DNA from: Hydrogenophilales bacterium CG_4_10_14_3_um_filter_63_21
GTDB taxonomy: Bacteria > Pseudomonadota > Gammaproteobacteria > Burkholderiales > Thiobacillaceae
NCBI GenBank assembly: GCA_002784045.1
Contig: PFJX01000120.1
Coordinates: forward strand, 1-33,234
Reading direction: 5' to 3'
Length of the DNA: 33,234 nt
Shown piece by piece: positions 15,439 through 23,089 of the stretch. The notes below the pieces were generated by a model. The model was not told where the DNA came from. It was given only the letters and a program-made list of their open reading frames with translations, and did no database searches. The first letter of the stretch is position 1, and the number at the start of each line of letters is the position of its first letter. Position numbers and translations under genes: made by a program.

Positions 15439-16374
15439 ATGCGGCGGCGTTTCACTATGCTCAGAGCGCTCCTCGTCCTGCTCACCTGGTTGGCTTTCAC
15501 GCCAGTCTGGGCGGACGGGGTGGTGCATCTGCTGGCGAGCGAGGCGGGCGGCGCCTACCGCGAGGCGGCTGACGCCTTCCGCGCGGCGTTCGCGGCACGG
15601 CGCCCAGTCAAGTTCTGGACCCTGGCGGAGCTGGATAACCGGCAGATTCGCGCCCTCACCAGCGAGAACAACCTGATCGTGCCAATCGGCCTGAAAGCCG
15701 CGCGCGCGGTCGCTGAACACCATGGCGGCCAGGCCGCGGTGCTCACCCTGATGATCCCGCATGTTTCCGCTGAAAGACTCGTTTGGCCCGCCAATTTGCC
15801 GCGCCGTAAGGTCTCTCACGTCCACATCGACCAGCCCGTCAGCCGCACCCTGAGCCTGGTGGAGGTGGTTTTCCCGCGGGCCAGCCGGGTCGGCCTGGTG
15901 GTGTCCGCGGAAAATGCCGAGGCCGTGAAAGGGTTCCAGCAGGAAGCCGCGCGCCGCCATCTGAGCCTGAACCTGGAATGGGTGGCGCGCCCGGAACAGG
16001 TCGCGCCGGCATTGCGTGGCGTGCTGCCCGAAGCCGACGTGTTGTTGTTGCTGCCGGATTCCGTCGCCTTCCATGCTGGTAATGCTCAAAACGTGTTGTT
16101 GACCACCTACCGGTACCGGGTTCCGGTCGTGGGCTTCTCGCAGGGTTTAGCGAAAGCCGGCGCGGTGGCGGTGGTGTATTCCTCACCGGCGCAGATCGGC
16201 CGCCAGGGCGCGCGGATGGCTTCCCGCTGGAAGCCCGAGAGCGGCGATCTCCCCGCCGCGCAGCATGCCGATGATTTTTCCATCGCCTTCAACAGCCACG
16301 TCGCCCGTTCCCTGGGCGTGATCCTGCCCGACCTGGGCGAGGCGCGGCGCAAACTGGGCGCGGTTGATGAATAA
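15439..16374 (+). CDS. Periplasmic ABC-type substrate-binding protein (TrpX-like fold), without permease or ATPase
   Basis: A 311-residue exported protein with a basic N-terminus, a hydrophobic signal peptide (LRALLVLLTWLAFTPVWA) and cleavage near residue 25. The body has the two-lobed layout of ABC_sub_bind (COG2984) proteins: an N-lobe with LIVPIGLKAARAV, then PRASRVGLVVSAENAEAVKGF opening the second lobe, ADVLLLLPDS, and a crossover with YRVPVVGFSQGLAKAGAVAVVYSS. In COG2984 systems such a protein normally sits with a permease and an ATPase; neither is present here. It is instead 15 bases after the TonB-dependent receptor and overlaps the diguanylate cyclase start by 8 bases. I infer that it binds a ligand and signals to the cyclase. 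A second ATG at 15457 is possible. Confidence 0.85.
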   Translation: MRRRFTMLRALLVLLTWLAFTPVWADGVVHLLASEAGGAYREAADAFRAAFAARRPVKFWTLAELDNRQIRALTSENNLIVPIGLKAARAVAEHHGGQAAVLTLMIPHVSAERLVWPANLPRRKVSHVHIDQPVSRTLSLVEVVFPRASRVGLVVSAENAEAVKGFQQEAARRHLSLNLEWVARPEQVAPALRGVLPEADVLLLLPDSVAFHAGNAQNVLLTTYRYRVPVVGFSQGLAKAGAVAVVYSSPAQIGRQGARMASRWKPESGDLPAAQHADDFSIAFNSHVARSLGVILPDLGEARRKLGAVDE

Positions 16375-17650
16375 CCACGGCATCCGCGCCCGCGTGCTCC
16401 TGCTCGCGTTGTTGCCGCTGGCGTTGGTGGCACTGGGGCTGTCCTGGTATTCGATTCAGGCGCGCCAGGACGACCTCGAACAGGCGCTGGAAGAGCGCGC
16501 CCTGGCCGTCGCTCGCCAGTTGGCCCAGGCCTGTGAATACGGCCTGTTCGTGGGGGAACGCGATGCCCTGCTGCGCCAGGCGCGCCGCTCTCTGAGCAGT
16601 GCTGGCGTCAGCGCGATCACCATCGTTGATGCCAGCGGCAGCGAGCTTCTGCGCCTCGGGCAGCCGCGCTTCAAGCCGCAATGGCACTCAAGCCAGGCAC
16701 AGATCCTTGCCAGTGACGGCGAGCGTCTGCTGGTGGCCGCGCCCGTGGTGCAGGTGGCAATGGATCTGGACTATGGCCCGGCGGCGAGAGAGGCCGGCAC
16801 CTTGCTCGGCTTCGTCGCCCTGGAAATCCCGCGTCGGGAAACCGTTGCCCGGCAACGTCAGGTGCTGTTCACCAGCCTGGCCTTCACCGCGCTTGGCCTG
16901 GCCCTGGCGGGCTTGCTCGCCTGGCGCCTGGGCCGCGCCATCGTGGGTCCGATCAGCCGCCTCACCCAGGCGATCGAACAGATCGCCGCCGGCGATCTGG
17001 ATGCGCGCGTGGATGTCGATGCCGGTGGCGAATTTGTTGTCCTGGAGCAGGGTATCAACCGAATGGCGGCCGAACTCCAGGCCTCCCAGCAACACTTGCA
17101 GGAAAAAATCCGTGCCGCTACCGAAGAACTGGCCTGGCGGGCGAACCACGACCCCCTCACCGGCCTGCTCAACCGGCCCGGTTTCGATGCCGTGCTGCAC
17201 GGTGCGCTGGAAGAAGCGCGAGCAGGCCATCACCACGTCATGCTTTATCTCGACCTCGACCGTTTCAAAGAAGTCAACGATGCCGGCGGCCATCTCGCCG
17301 GCGACGAATTGCTGCGCCAGTTCGCCGCCCTGGTGCAATCCTCCTTGAGCGATCAGGACTGTTTCGCTCGCCTGGGGGGCGATGAATTCGCCATCTTGCT
17401 GGCGGATGCCGATCCCGCCAGCGCCGAGCCACGCGCCTGGGCGCTTTGCCGTGGCATCAGCGGCCATCGCTTCCATTGTGCCGGGCGCGACTACCAGGTT
17501 GGCGTCAGCATCGGCCTGGCCAGCCTGGATCAGGACTGGGCCGATGCGGACAAACTCATGAGTGCGGTGGATGGCGCCTGTTACGCCGCCAAACGCAGTG
17601 GCCGTGAGCAGGTGTGCGTTTATCGGGCGGATGGCGGGGATATGACCTGA
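16367..17650 (+). CDS. Inner-membrane diguanylate cyclase: periplasmic CHASE8-like sensor, HAMP, GGDEF
   Basis: A 427-residue protein predicted to make cyclic di-GMP from GTP. There is one transmembrane helix at about 8-28, a periplasmic domain at 29-165 resembling CHASE8 of YfiN/TpbB (QARQDDLEQALEERALAVA, then YGLFVGERDALL), a second helix at about 166-188, HAMP to about 245, a short coiled coil, and GGDEF at about 255-420. The catalytic motif GGDEF (337-341) is intact, as is DPLTGLLNR. The product-inhibition I-site RxxD is not: the Arg position is Ser328 (sequence SDQD), so feedback inhibition through that site is unlikely. ATG 16367 overlaps the stop of the binding-protein gene, indicating coupled translation. 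Control by the upstream periplasmic protein is inferred by analogy with YfiR-YfiN. Confidence 0.92.
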   Translation: MNNHGIRARVLLLALLPLALVALGLSWYSIQARQDDLEQALEERALAVARQLAQACEYGLFVGERDALLRQARRSLSSAGVSAITIVDASGSELLRLGQPRFKPQWHSSQAQILASDGERLLVAAPVVQVAMDLDYGPAAREAGTLLGFVALEIPRRETVARQRQVLFTSLAFTALGLALAGLLAWRLGRAIVGPISRLTQAIEQIAAGDLDARVDVDAGGEFVVLEQGINRMAAELQASQQHLQEKIRAATEELAWRANHDPLTGLLNRPGFDAVLHGALEEARAGHHHVMLYLDLDRFKEVNDAGGHLAGDELLRQFAALVQSSLSDQDCFARLGGDEFAILLADADPASAEPRAWALCRGISGHRFHCAGRDYQVGVSIGLASLDQDWADADKLMSAVDGACYAAKRSGREQVCVYRADGGDMT

Positions 17651-17700
17651 CACGGCCGTCCGCGCAGGCCTGAATCTCACAAAGGCCGCGGTTTGCCCCG

Positions 17701-17706
17701 TATAAT
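17701..17706 (+). promoter_or_regulatory. Predicted -10 box upstream of the RhlE-type helicase gene
   Basis: A perfect TATAAT lies 116 bases before the helicase start codon, in the gap after the diguanylate cyclase gene. The best -35 candidate is CTCACA with a 19-base spacer, which is weak. If used, it would give a leader of roughly 105-110 bases containing the inverted repeat at 17727-17784. Confidence 0.4.
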
Positions 17707-17726
17707 CCGCGCCACTCGCGTGCCCA

Positions 17727-17784
17727 ACCAATCGGCGCGCGTTTTCTTTTTCACCCCCTCCCCATTTCGTCTGCCTCGATTGGT
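17727..17784 (+). repeat. Inverted repeat in the 5' leader of the helicase gene
   Basis: ACCAATCG (17727-17734) is perfectly complementary to CGATTGGT (17777-17784), with 42 bases between that are rich in C and T. It lies within the predicted leader and ends 26 bases before the AGGAG ribosome binding site (17811-17815). A leader stem in a helicase mRNA could be regulatory, but only the pairing itself is seen. Confidence 0.4.
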
Positions 17785-17821
17785 GCCGCCTTTGAGCGGT
17801 AGGCCGTCGCAGGAGTAGTTC

Positions 17822-19240
17822 ATGTCTTCTTCCCTTATTTCTTCCGGCCCGGCATTCGCCGACCTGGGGCTGGCCGCCCCCTTGCTGCGCGCTGTTCAGG
17901 AGGCCGGTTACAGCACGCCGACACCGATCCAGGCGCAGGCCATTCCCCTGGTGCTGGCGGGTGGCGATCTGCTGGCCGCGGCGCAGACTGGCACCGGCAA
18001 GACCGCTGGTTTCGTCCTGCCGATCCTGCATCGGCTGATGGCAAAGCCCCTCAGCCCGAAGCCCGGCCGCCCACGTTGTCTGATTCTGGTGCCCACCCGC
18101 GAGCTGGCGGCGCAGGTGGAGGAGTCGGTGCGGACCTACGGCAAGCATTTCCCCCTGGTGTCGATGGTCATGTTTGGCGGCGTCAACATCAATCCGCAGT
18201 ACAAGGCCTTGCGCGGCCGCGTGGATATTCTGGTAGCCACCCCCGGTCGCCTGCTCGACCACGTCGGCCAGAAGACCGTGGATCTGTCCGGCATCGAAAT
18301 CCTGGTGCTCGACGAGGCTGACCGTATGCTCGACATGGGTTTCATCCGCGACATCCGCAAGGTGATCGCGCTGATCCCGAAACAGCGCCAGACCCTGCTG
18401 TTCTCGGCGACCTTCTCCGATGAAATCCGCATCCTCGCCAACACCCTGCTGAATAACCCCGGCTGCGTCGAAGTCGCCCACCGCAATACCCCCTCGGAAC
18501 TGGTTGAGCAGTCGGTGCATCTGGTGCCGCAGGCACACAAGAAAGAGTTTCTCTCGCACCTGATCCGGCATCACAACTGGCAGCAGGTGCTGGTGTTCAC
18601 CCGCACCAAGCACGGCGCCAACAAGCTGGCTGAGAAGCTGCTCAAAGACAAGATTCCGGCGGCGGCGATCCACGGCAACAAGAGCCAGGCCGCGCGCACC
18701 CGCGCACTCGCTCAATTCAAGGACGGCACCTTGCAGGTGTTGGTGGCGACCGACATCGCCGCGCGCGGCATCGACATCGACCAGTTGCCGCAGGTGGTGA
18801 ATTTTGAACTGCCCAATGTGCCGGAAGATTACGTACACCGCATCGGCCGCACCGGCCGCGCCGGGATCACTGGGGCCGCGGTGTCGCTGGTGGATAACGA
18901 GGAACTCGGCTATCTGAAAGACATCGAGCGCCTGATCAAACGTGCCATCGCGCGGGTGGTGGTGGAAGGCTTCGTGATGCCGGAAGCGGCGGCCCCGCAT
19001 GAGGGGCTGGATGACCGCCGCCCGCCACGACCGGCCGGCGGGCGCGGCGGGCCGAATCGGGGTGGACAACACAACAACCGTTCCGGGGCGCCACGCAAAC
19101 CGGCGGCAACCGGGCACAGCGCGGGTCAGCCCGGCAAGCCAGCGCGCTCACCCGGCGCGGGACCGGCACCCAGCCGCCACACCACGCGCCCGACTTCCGC
19201 GTTGCTGGGCTCAGGGGCCGCCAAAAAAGGGCGAGAGTAG
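17822..19240 (+). CDS. rhlE: DEAD-box ATP-dependent RNA helicase, RhlE type
   Basis: A 472-residue cytoplasmic helicase that remodels RNA in ribosome assembly or mRNA decay. All family motifs are visible: Q motif (GYSTPTPIQ), Walker A AQTGTGKT (54-61), PTRELA, ATPGR, DEAD (164-167), SAT, the C-lobe [10 protein letters not shown], and [10 protein letters not shown]. The sequence LDMGF after DEAD and the length of the core fit RhlE. After about residue 390 the protein ends in a basic, low-complexity Arg/Gly/Pro/Ala tail, typical of RhlE proteins and likely RNA-binding. AGGAG lies 6 bases before the ATG. It has its own predicted promoter and an intervening leader, so it is probably transcribed separately from the cyclase operon. 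Confidence 0.93.
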   Translation: MSSSLISSGPAFADLGLAAPLLRAVQEAGYSTPTPIQAQAIPLVLAGGDLLAAAQTGTGKTAGFVLPILHRLMAKPLSPKPGRPRCLILVPTRELAAQVEESVRTYGKHFPLVSMVMFGGVNINPQYKALRGRVDILVATPGRLLDHVGQKTVDLSGIEILVLDEADRMLDMGFIRDIRKVIALIPKQRQTLLFSATFSDEIRILANTLLNNPGCVEVAHRNTPSELVEQSVHLVPQAHKKEFLSHLIRHHNWQQVLVFTRTKHGANKLAEKLLKDKIPAAAIHGNKSQAARTRALAQFKDGTLQVLVATDIAARGIDIDQLPQVVNFELPNVPEDYVHRIGRTGRAGITGAAVSLVDNEELGYLKDIERLIKRAIARVVVEGFVMPEAAAPHEGLDDRRPPRPAGGRGGPNRGGQHNNRSGAPRKPAATGHSAGQPGKPARSPGAGPAPSRHTTRPTSALLGSGAAKKGRE

Positions 19241-19320
19241 AGCCTCGCTCAAGAAAAATCATGCAACCCATTGATTCCGTATGAGGCACCGTGCGCACCC
19301 TGTAACGTGAAGACGTAAAT

Positions 19321-19337
19321 GGTGCGCATGGCGCACC
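19321..19337. repeat. Short perfect palindrome between the helicase and GH57 genes
   Basis: GGTGCGC and GCGCACC are separated by ATG, giving a 7-bp stem with a 3-base loop in the 179-bp gap after the helicase gene. A further GTGCGCACC lies about 25 bases upstream. No T-run follows directly, so it is a poor intrinsic terminator. Its look is that of the small GC-rich intergenic repeats found in many proteobacteria; other copies would be outside this window. The rest of the gap shows nothing I can interpret. Confidence 0.45.
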
Positions 19338-19419
19338 CCACGGTGTTTCTTTGCCACTTCGCTAATCAGGTGCCGGTAGGGTTACAAAAAGTTTTCGAGT
19401 TGCGATTTTTCGCCAAGCC

Positions 19420-21132
19420 GTGACACTCTCCGGCTCGTTACCTGAACCTGGGACTGGCCTCTTGTTGAACCTCATCTTCTGCTGGCACTTTCACCAGCCC
19501 GACTACCGCGATGCCGATGGCCGTTATCAACTGCCCTGGACCTATCTACATGCGCTGAAAGATTACGCGGACATGGCGGCGCATCTGGAAGCGGCGCCCA
19601 ACCTGCGTTGTGTGGTCAATTTCGTGCCTACCCTGTTGGAGCAGCTCGACGACTATGACACGCAGTTTGCTACCGGGGTGCTGCGCGACCCGCTGCTAGC
19701 CGATCTGATCGAGCCCGACCTCGCCGCGCTGGACCTGGATGCGCGGCGGCATCTGGTTGAGCAGTGTTTCAAGCTCAACCACCCCACCATGCTGGAGCCG
19801 TTTCCGGCCTACCGGCGCCTCTACACCTTGTGGAAGACGGTGGAAGAGAGCGGCGCGGCCGGGCTGGCTTATCTTTCCGGGCAGTATCTCGCCGACCTGG
19901 TGACCTGGTATCACCTGGCCTGGAGCGGCGAGACCGTTCGCCGCGCGCGTCCCGATCTGCTTGCCCTGATGGCGCGCGGTGAAGGTTTCACGCTGGTCGA
20001 GCGGCGTGCCGTGTTCGATCTTTATGGCGAAGTCATCAGCGGCCTCCTCCCGCGCTACCGGTTTCTGGCGGAACGTGGCCAGATCGAGCTGTCGAGCACG
20101 CCGCACAGCCATCCGCTGCTGCCACTCCTGCTCGATTTCAAGGCCGCCCACGAAGTTCGCCCCGATTTGCCCTTGCCTGCCTGCCCGGCCTATCCCGAGG
20201 GCGAGGCACGCGCGGTGGCGCATATCGAGGCCGCCGTGGCCAGCCATGAAGCGCATTTCGGGAAGCCGCCGGCCGGTTTCTGGCCCGCCGAGGGTGCTGT
20301 TTCCGAGGCCGCCATTCACCTGTTCTCGCGGGCCGGCCTGGCCTGGGCCGCCAGCGGCGAGGGGGTGCTGCGGCATAGCCTGGTAAAAGCCGGCCGCGAC
20401 CTGGAATACAAGCCGTCGTGGATCACCATGCCTTACCGTTTACCCGGTAGCGACACCGTTCTTTACTTCCGCGACGATCATCTGTCCGACCTGATCGGTT
20501 TCGAATACAAAGGCTGGCATGGTTCCGACGCCGTGCGCCATTTGCTGCACAGCCTCGATGAACTGCGCCGCCAGGCGCCCGGCCCGAACCCGGTCGTCAG
20601 CATCATCATGGATGGCGAAAACGCCTGGGAGTATTACCCCTACAACGGCTTCTACTTCCTCCATGACCTCTTCGCCGAGTTGTCCGAGCACGTTTCCATC
20701 CGCCCCACCACCTTCAGCGAATATCTGGAACTGCATCCGGAGTCACCGCGGGAACTGCCGCACCTCGCCGCGGGTAGCTGGGTCTATGGTGACTTCACCA
20801 CCTGGATCGGGGATCCCGCCAAAAATCGCGCCTGGGATTGGTTGTGCGCGGCAAAACACGCTTATGACGCCGCCGTGGAGATGGTGCCCGAGGATGAGGC
20901 GGAAACCGCCGAAGCCCTGCTCAAGTCCTGCGAAAGCTCGGACTGGTTCTGGTGGTTCGGCGACTACAACCCGGCCGACGCGGTGGCGAGCTTCGACCGC
21001 GTTTACCGGCAGAAACTCAAGCGCCTTTATCAGACCCTGCGCATTCCCGCGCCCAGGTATCTGGACACGCCTCTGTGCCGGGGCGGTGGCGCCGCCGACG
21101 CGGGTGGCGTGATGCGGAGGGGGAACGCATGA
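19420..21132 (+). CDS. Glycoside hydrolase family 57 protein (alpha-glucan-active)
   Basis: A 570-residue protein of the GH57 family, whose members act on alpha-glucans (amylase, 4-alpha-glucanotransferase, branching enzyme, amylopullulanase). It begins with the family's first conserved region CWHFHQPDY. The nucleophile region is GFWPAEGAVS (Glu291), and the acid-base region is IIMDGENAWEYY (Asp398). WVYGDFTTWIGDPAKNRAW and a C-terminal helical region with SSDWFWWFGDYNP follow, as in bacterial cytoplasmic GH57 members. No signal peptide is seen, so glycogen or maltodextrin metabolism in the cytoplasm is likely. The start is uncertain: GTG 19420 is the longest, and TTG 19462 or 19465 would begin just before the first conserved strand. 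It overlaps the HPP-family gene by 4 bases. No other glycogen genes are adjacent. Confidence 0.88.
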   Translation: MTLSGSLPEPGTGLLLNLIFCWHFHQPDYRDADGRYQLPWTYLHALKDYADMAAHLEAAPNLRCVVNFVPTLLEQLDDYDTQFATGVLRDPLLADLIEPDLAALDLDARRHLVEQCFKLNHPTMLEPFPAYRRLYTLWKTVEESGAAGLAYLSGQYLADLVTWYHLAWSGETVRRARPDLLALMARGEGFTLVERRAVFDLYGEVISGLLPRYRFLAERGQIELSSTPHSHPLLPLLLDFKAAHEVRPDLPLPACPAYPEGEARAVAHIEAAVASHEAHFGKPPAGFWPAEGAVSEAAIHLFSRAGLAWAASGEGVLRHSLVKAGRDLEYKPSWITMPYRLPGSDTVLYFRDDHLSDLIGFEYKGWHGSDAVRHLLHSLDELRRQAPGPNPVVSIIMDGENAWEYYPYNGFYFLHDLFAELSEHVSIRPTTFSEYLELHPESPRELPHLAAGSWVYGDFTTWIGDPAKNRAWDWLCAAKHAYDAAVEMVPEDEAETAEALLKSCESSDWFWWFGDYNPADAVASFDRVYRQKLKRLYQTLRIPAPRYLDTPLCRGGGAADAGGVMRRGNA

Positions 21133-21821
21133 CGCTGCTGCAACGGCTGTTCCCACAACAGTCGTCACTGTCCTGGCGCGAAATGCTGTTCAGCGCCTTG
21201 GCCGCCGGCATCGCCATCTCCCTCAACGCCTGGGTCAGCCACAGCCTGTTGCCGGGCGATTACCGGATTTTTCTGGCAGCTTCCATGGGGGCGTCAACCC
21301 TCCTCGCTCTCGTCGTCCACCACAGTCCGTTGTCACAGCCCTGGGCCATCGTCGGTGGACATCTGGTTGGCGCTTTGTCGGGGCTGCTCGCGGCCGCGCT
21401 GATCCCCAACCCGGTGTTGGCCTGCATGTTGGCCATGGCCCTGACCGTATTGCTCCAGATTCCCTTGCGCTGCCTGCACGCGCCGGGCGGCGGTACCGCT
21501 TTGCTGCCCATCCTGGGCGGCGCGGCCCTACAGGCTGAGGGGCTGGGGTTCGTCGGTGTGGTTTTGCTCAATGCGCTGCTCCTGGTGGCGATCGCGATGC
21601 TCTTCAACAATCTTCTGCCGGGGAGGCGCTACCCACTGGCTTTCGCGCCATCCTCGCTGATGCCTGTCAAACCGGTGTTTCGCGAGGAAGACCTGCTGGC
21701 GGCGCTGCGTTCCATGGAGGCTTATGTCGATATTTCCCCCGCTGACCTGGAGCGCATTTACGAACACGCCCGGAATCATCTGCGCGAGCACCATGACGGT
21801 GTGGAGCGTGGATCGCTGTGA
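21129..21821 (+). CDS. HPP family integral membrane protein
   Basis: A 230-residue membrane protein with about four hydrophobic helices (roughly 20-40, 48-64, 74-110 and 125-155) and a cytoplasmic C-terminal tail. The signature regions of the HPP family are present: SMGASTLLALVVHHSPLSQPW with GGH, then CLHAPGGGTAL, where the family's HPP reads His117-Ala118-Pro119. Plant chloroplast and cyanobacterial relatives have been linked to nitrite transport; bacterial members are mostly uncharacterised, and some carry C-terminal CBS domains, which this one lacks. The ATG overlaps the last codons of the GH57 gene (ATGA), so the two are probably translated together, although a functional link is not obvious. 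Its stop is 19 bases from the convergent prepilin gene's stop. Confidence 0.8.
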   Translation: MTLLQRLFPQQSSLSWREMLFSALAAGIAISLNAWVSHSLLPGDYRIFLAASMGASTLLALVVHHSPLSQPWAIVGGHLVGALSGLLAAALIPNPVLACMLAMALTVLLQIPLRCLHAPGGGTALLPILGGAALQAEGLGFVGVVLLNALLLVAIAMLFNNLLPGRRYPLAFAPSSLMPVKPVFREEDLLAALRSMEAYVDISPADLERIYEHARNHLREHHDGVERGSL

Positions 21822-21840
21822 CCAGGTAAGCCGATCGCCG

Positions 21841-22557
21841 TTACGGCGCCGCGCAATCGCTGGCCGGGTCGCACAGCCGCCCGAGTAGCCAGGCGGGGGA
21901 GAGCCAGATGGCGAGGTCGTCGAATTCACCGTCGGCGCGGTCGGCGGCGGTGGGGGGGTGCATGATGAAGCGCGGCGTGCTGTCGGTGTTGGCGCGCTCG
22001 TCGGCTGAGATCGGGACGAGATTGGTTTTACCGACCGCATTGTGGGCGCCAAAACCATTGCGGCCGTGCGAGAGGACGACAGCGGCGGCGGCCAGTGGCT
22101 GGGTGCAGGTTTTTTCCTGACAGAGGCTGACCTGGGTGGCGGGCACCGGGTTGTGGACGATGCCGTGGCTGGCGTCGGCATAGTCGGGCGAGACCGCGTA
22201 ATCCAGGCGGTTGCCCCAGGCATCGACTTCGGCCACGCCGAGGCTGTGCCAGGGCAGGCCGCCGACCACGACGGCGCAGCGGCCGTCGGCCAGGCGGTCT
22301 TCTTCTCCATCCCCAGCGCCGATGCCGCCGTGTCGATCCGGGCACGGCAGGTACGGCTTGCCGCTGCTGTCACGATGGCTCAGGGCGTATCCGGCCAGGG
22401 CGGTGCGGGCGGCATCCAGGGTATGCCGGGTATCGCTGTTCTGGCGCTCGGCGATCTGCTGGGAAAGTGGGGTGAGCATGCCTCCCAGAAGTAGCGTGAT
22501 GACGAACAGGACGATGGCCAGTTCGACCAGGGTGAAACCTTTGCCGCTATTGGCCAT
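21841..22557 (-). CDS. Type IV prepilin-like protein of a compact filament locus
   Basis: A 238-residue exported protein with a class III signal sequence: short leader MANSGKG, then FTLVELAIVLFVITLL. Cleavage by a prepilin peptidase would fall between Gly7 and Phe8 and leave the conserved Glu at +5. After the hydrophobic helix the body contains LPCPDRHGG, CAVVVGGLPWHSLG, WGNRLDYAVSPDY and several Cys, a pattern seen in larger minor prepilin or pseudopilin families. The start is ATG 22557, which overlaps the PilO-like gene by 11 bases; the upstream in-frame ATG (22692) would lie within that gene and destroy the signal sequence. It is the last gene of the operon and is longer than a typical major pilin. 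No prepilin peptidase gene is in the window. Confidence 0.88.
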   Translation of the reverse strand: MANSGKGFTLVELAIVLFVITLLLGGMLTPLSQQIAERQNSDTRHTLDAARTALAGYALSHRDSSGKPYLPCPDRHGGIGAGDGEEDRLADGRCAVVVGGLPWHSLGVAEVDAWGNRLDYAVSPDYADASHGIVHNPVPATQVSLCQEKTCTQPLAAAAVVLSHGRNGFGAHNAVGKTNLVPISADERANTDSTPRFIMHPPTAADRADGEFDDLAIWLSPAWLLGRLCDPASDCAAP

Positions 22558-23089
22558 TCCAGGTCCACCAGTCCAGGGTGCAGCTTGTCGACCGGCCGCC
22601 GCTATCCGGGAGCAGGGTGCAATCGCGTACGGTGAAGTGGCCGTGGGCGTGGACGCGCAGTTGTTCCAGGAATTGCTCCAGGCGGCGCGCATCGCCGGGG
22701 GCGATCGCGATCACCATGCCGCTGCTGTAGAGGCCGGGACTAAGCGGGGAGGCCGCGCGTGGCGCCAGGCGCCAGGATACTTGTTGCAAATCCAGGGTAT
22801 CGTGCAGGCGCGCGAGGTTGCTCAGCCAGTCGAGGCGGTCTTCCTCGCCGAGGAAGCCGGCGGCGCGAAGGTGGGCATGGGTGGCTGACTGGGCGCGGTC
22901 CTGTGCCAGGCGTTGTGGGGTCTGGCGCAGGTCGCGCGCAGCCAGGTCGGCCGCTGTCTGGGCGGCGAGTTGCCGAGTTTTGCTCGCCATCCGCGCGTCG
23001 AGCGCCAGATAGAACACGCTACTGCCCAGCACCAGGGCGGCCGCGAACCCGATGGCGGGCAGGCGCAGAGGGGCGGGCAGAAGGTTCAT
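22547..23089 (-). CDS. PilO/MshJ-like inner-membrane assembly protein
   Basis: A 180-residue protein with one N-terminal transmembrane helix (about 12-30), a charged helical segment (about 33-75) and a C-terminal periplasmic domain rich in short strands. This is the layout of PilO, GspM and MshJ, which form the alignment complex of type IV pili and type II secretion with PilM/PilN-like partners. Sequence similarity to PilO is too weak to see motifs, so the call rests on topology, length and position directly after the PilM/N-like gene, which it overlaps by 4 bases. Confidence 0.72.
   Translation of the reverse strand: MNLLPAPLRLPAIGFAAALVLGSSVFYLALDARMASKTRQLAAQTAADLAARDLRQTPQRLAQDRAQSATHAHLRAAGFLGEEDRLDWLSNLARLHDTLDLQQVSWRLAPRAASPLSPGLYSSGMVIAIAPGDARRLEQFLEQLRVHAHGHFTVRDCTLLPDSGGRSTSCTLDWWTWNGQ

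Noticed and set aside
16040-16374. The binding protein as part of an ordinary ABC importer in this cluster
   Set aside because: No permease or ATPase gene exists on either strand from 11669 to 21821.
16688-19117. Very long open frame on the minus strand, opposite the cyclase and helicase genes
   Set aside because: Its composition (Gln, His, Arg, Gly rich, no domains) is that of an antisense shadow in GC-rich DNA, and it spans two well-supported genes on the other strand. The same holds for 2083-3903 and 6725-8755 on the minus strand.
19321-19345. Palindrome after the helicase gene as an intrinsic terminator
   Set aside because: The stem is adequate but is followed by CCACGG rather than a T-run.
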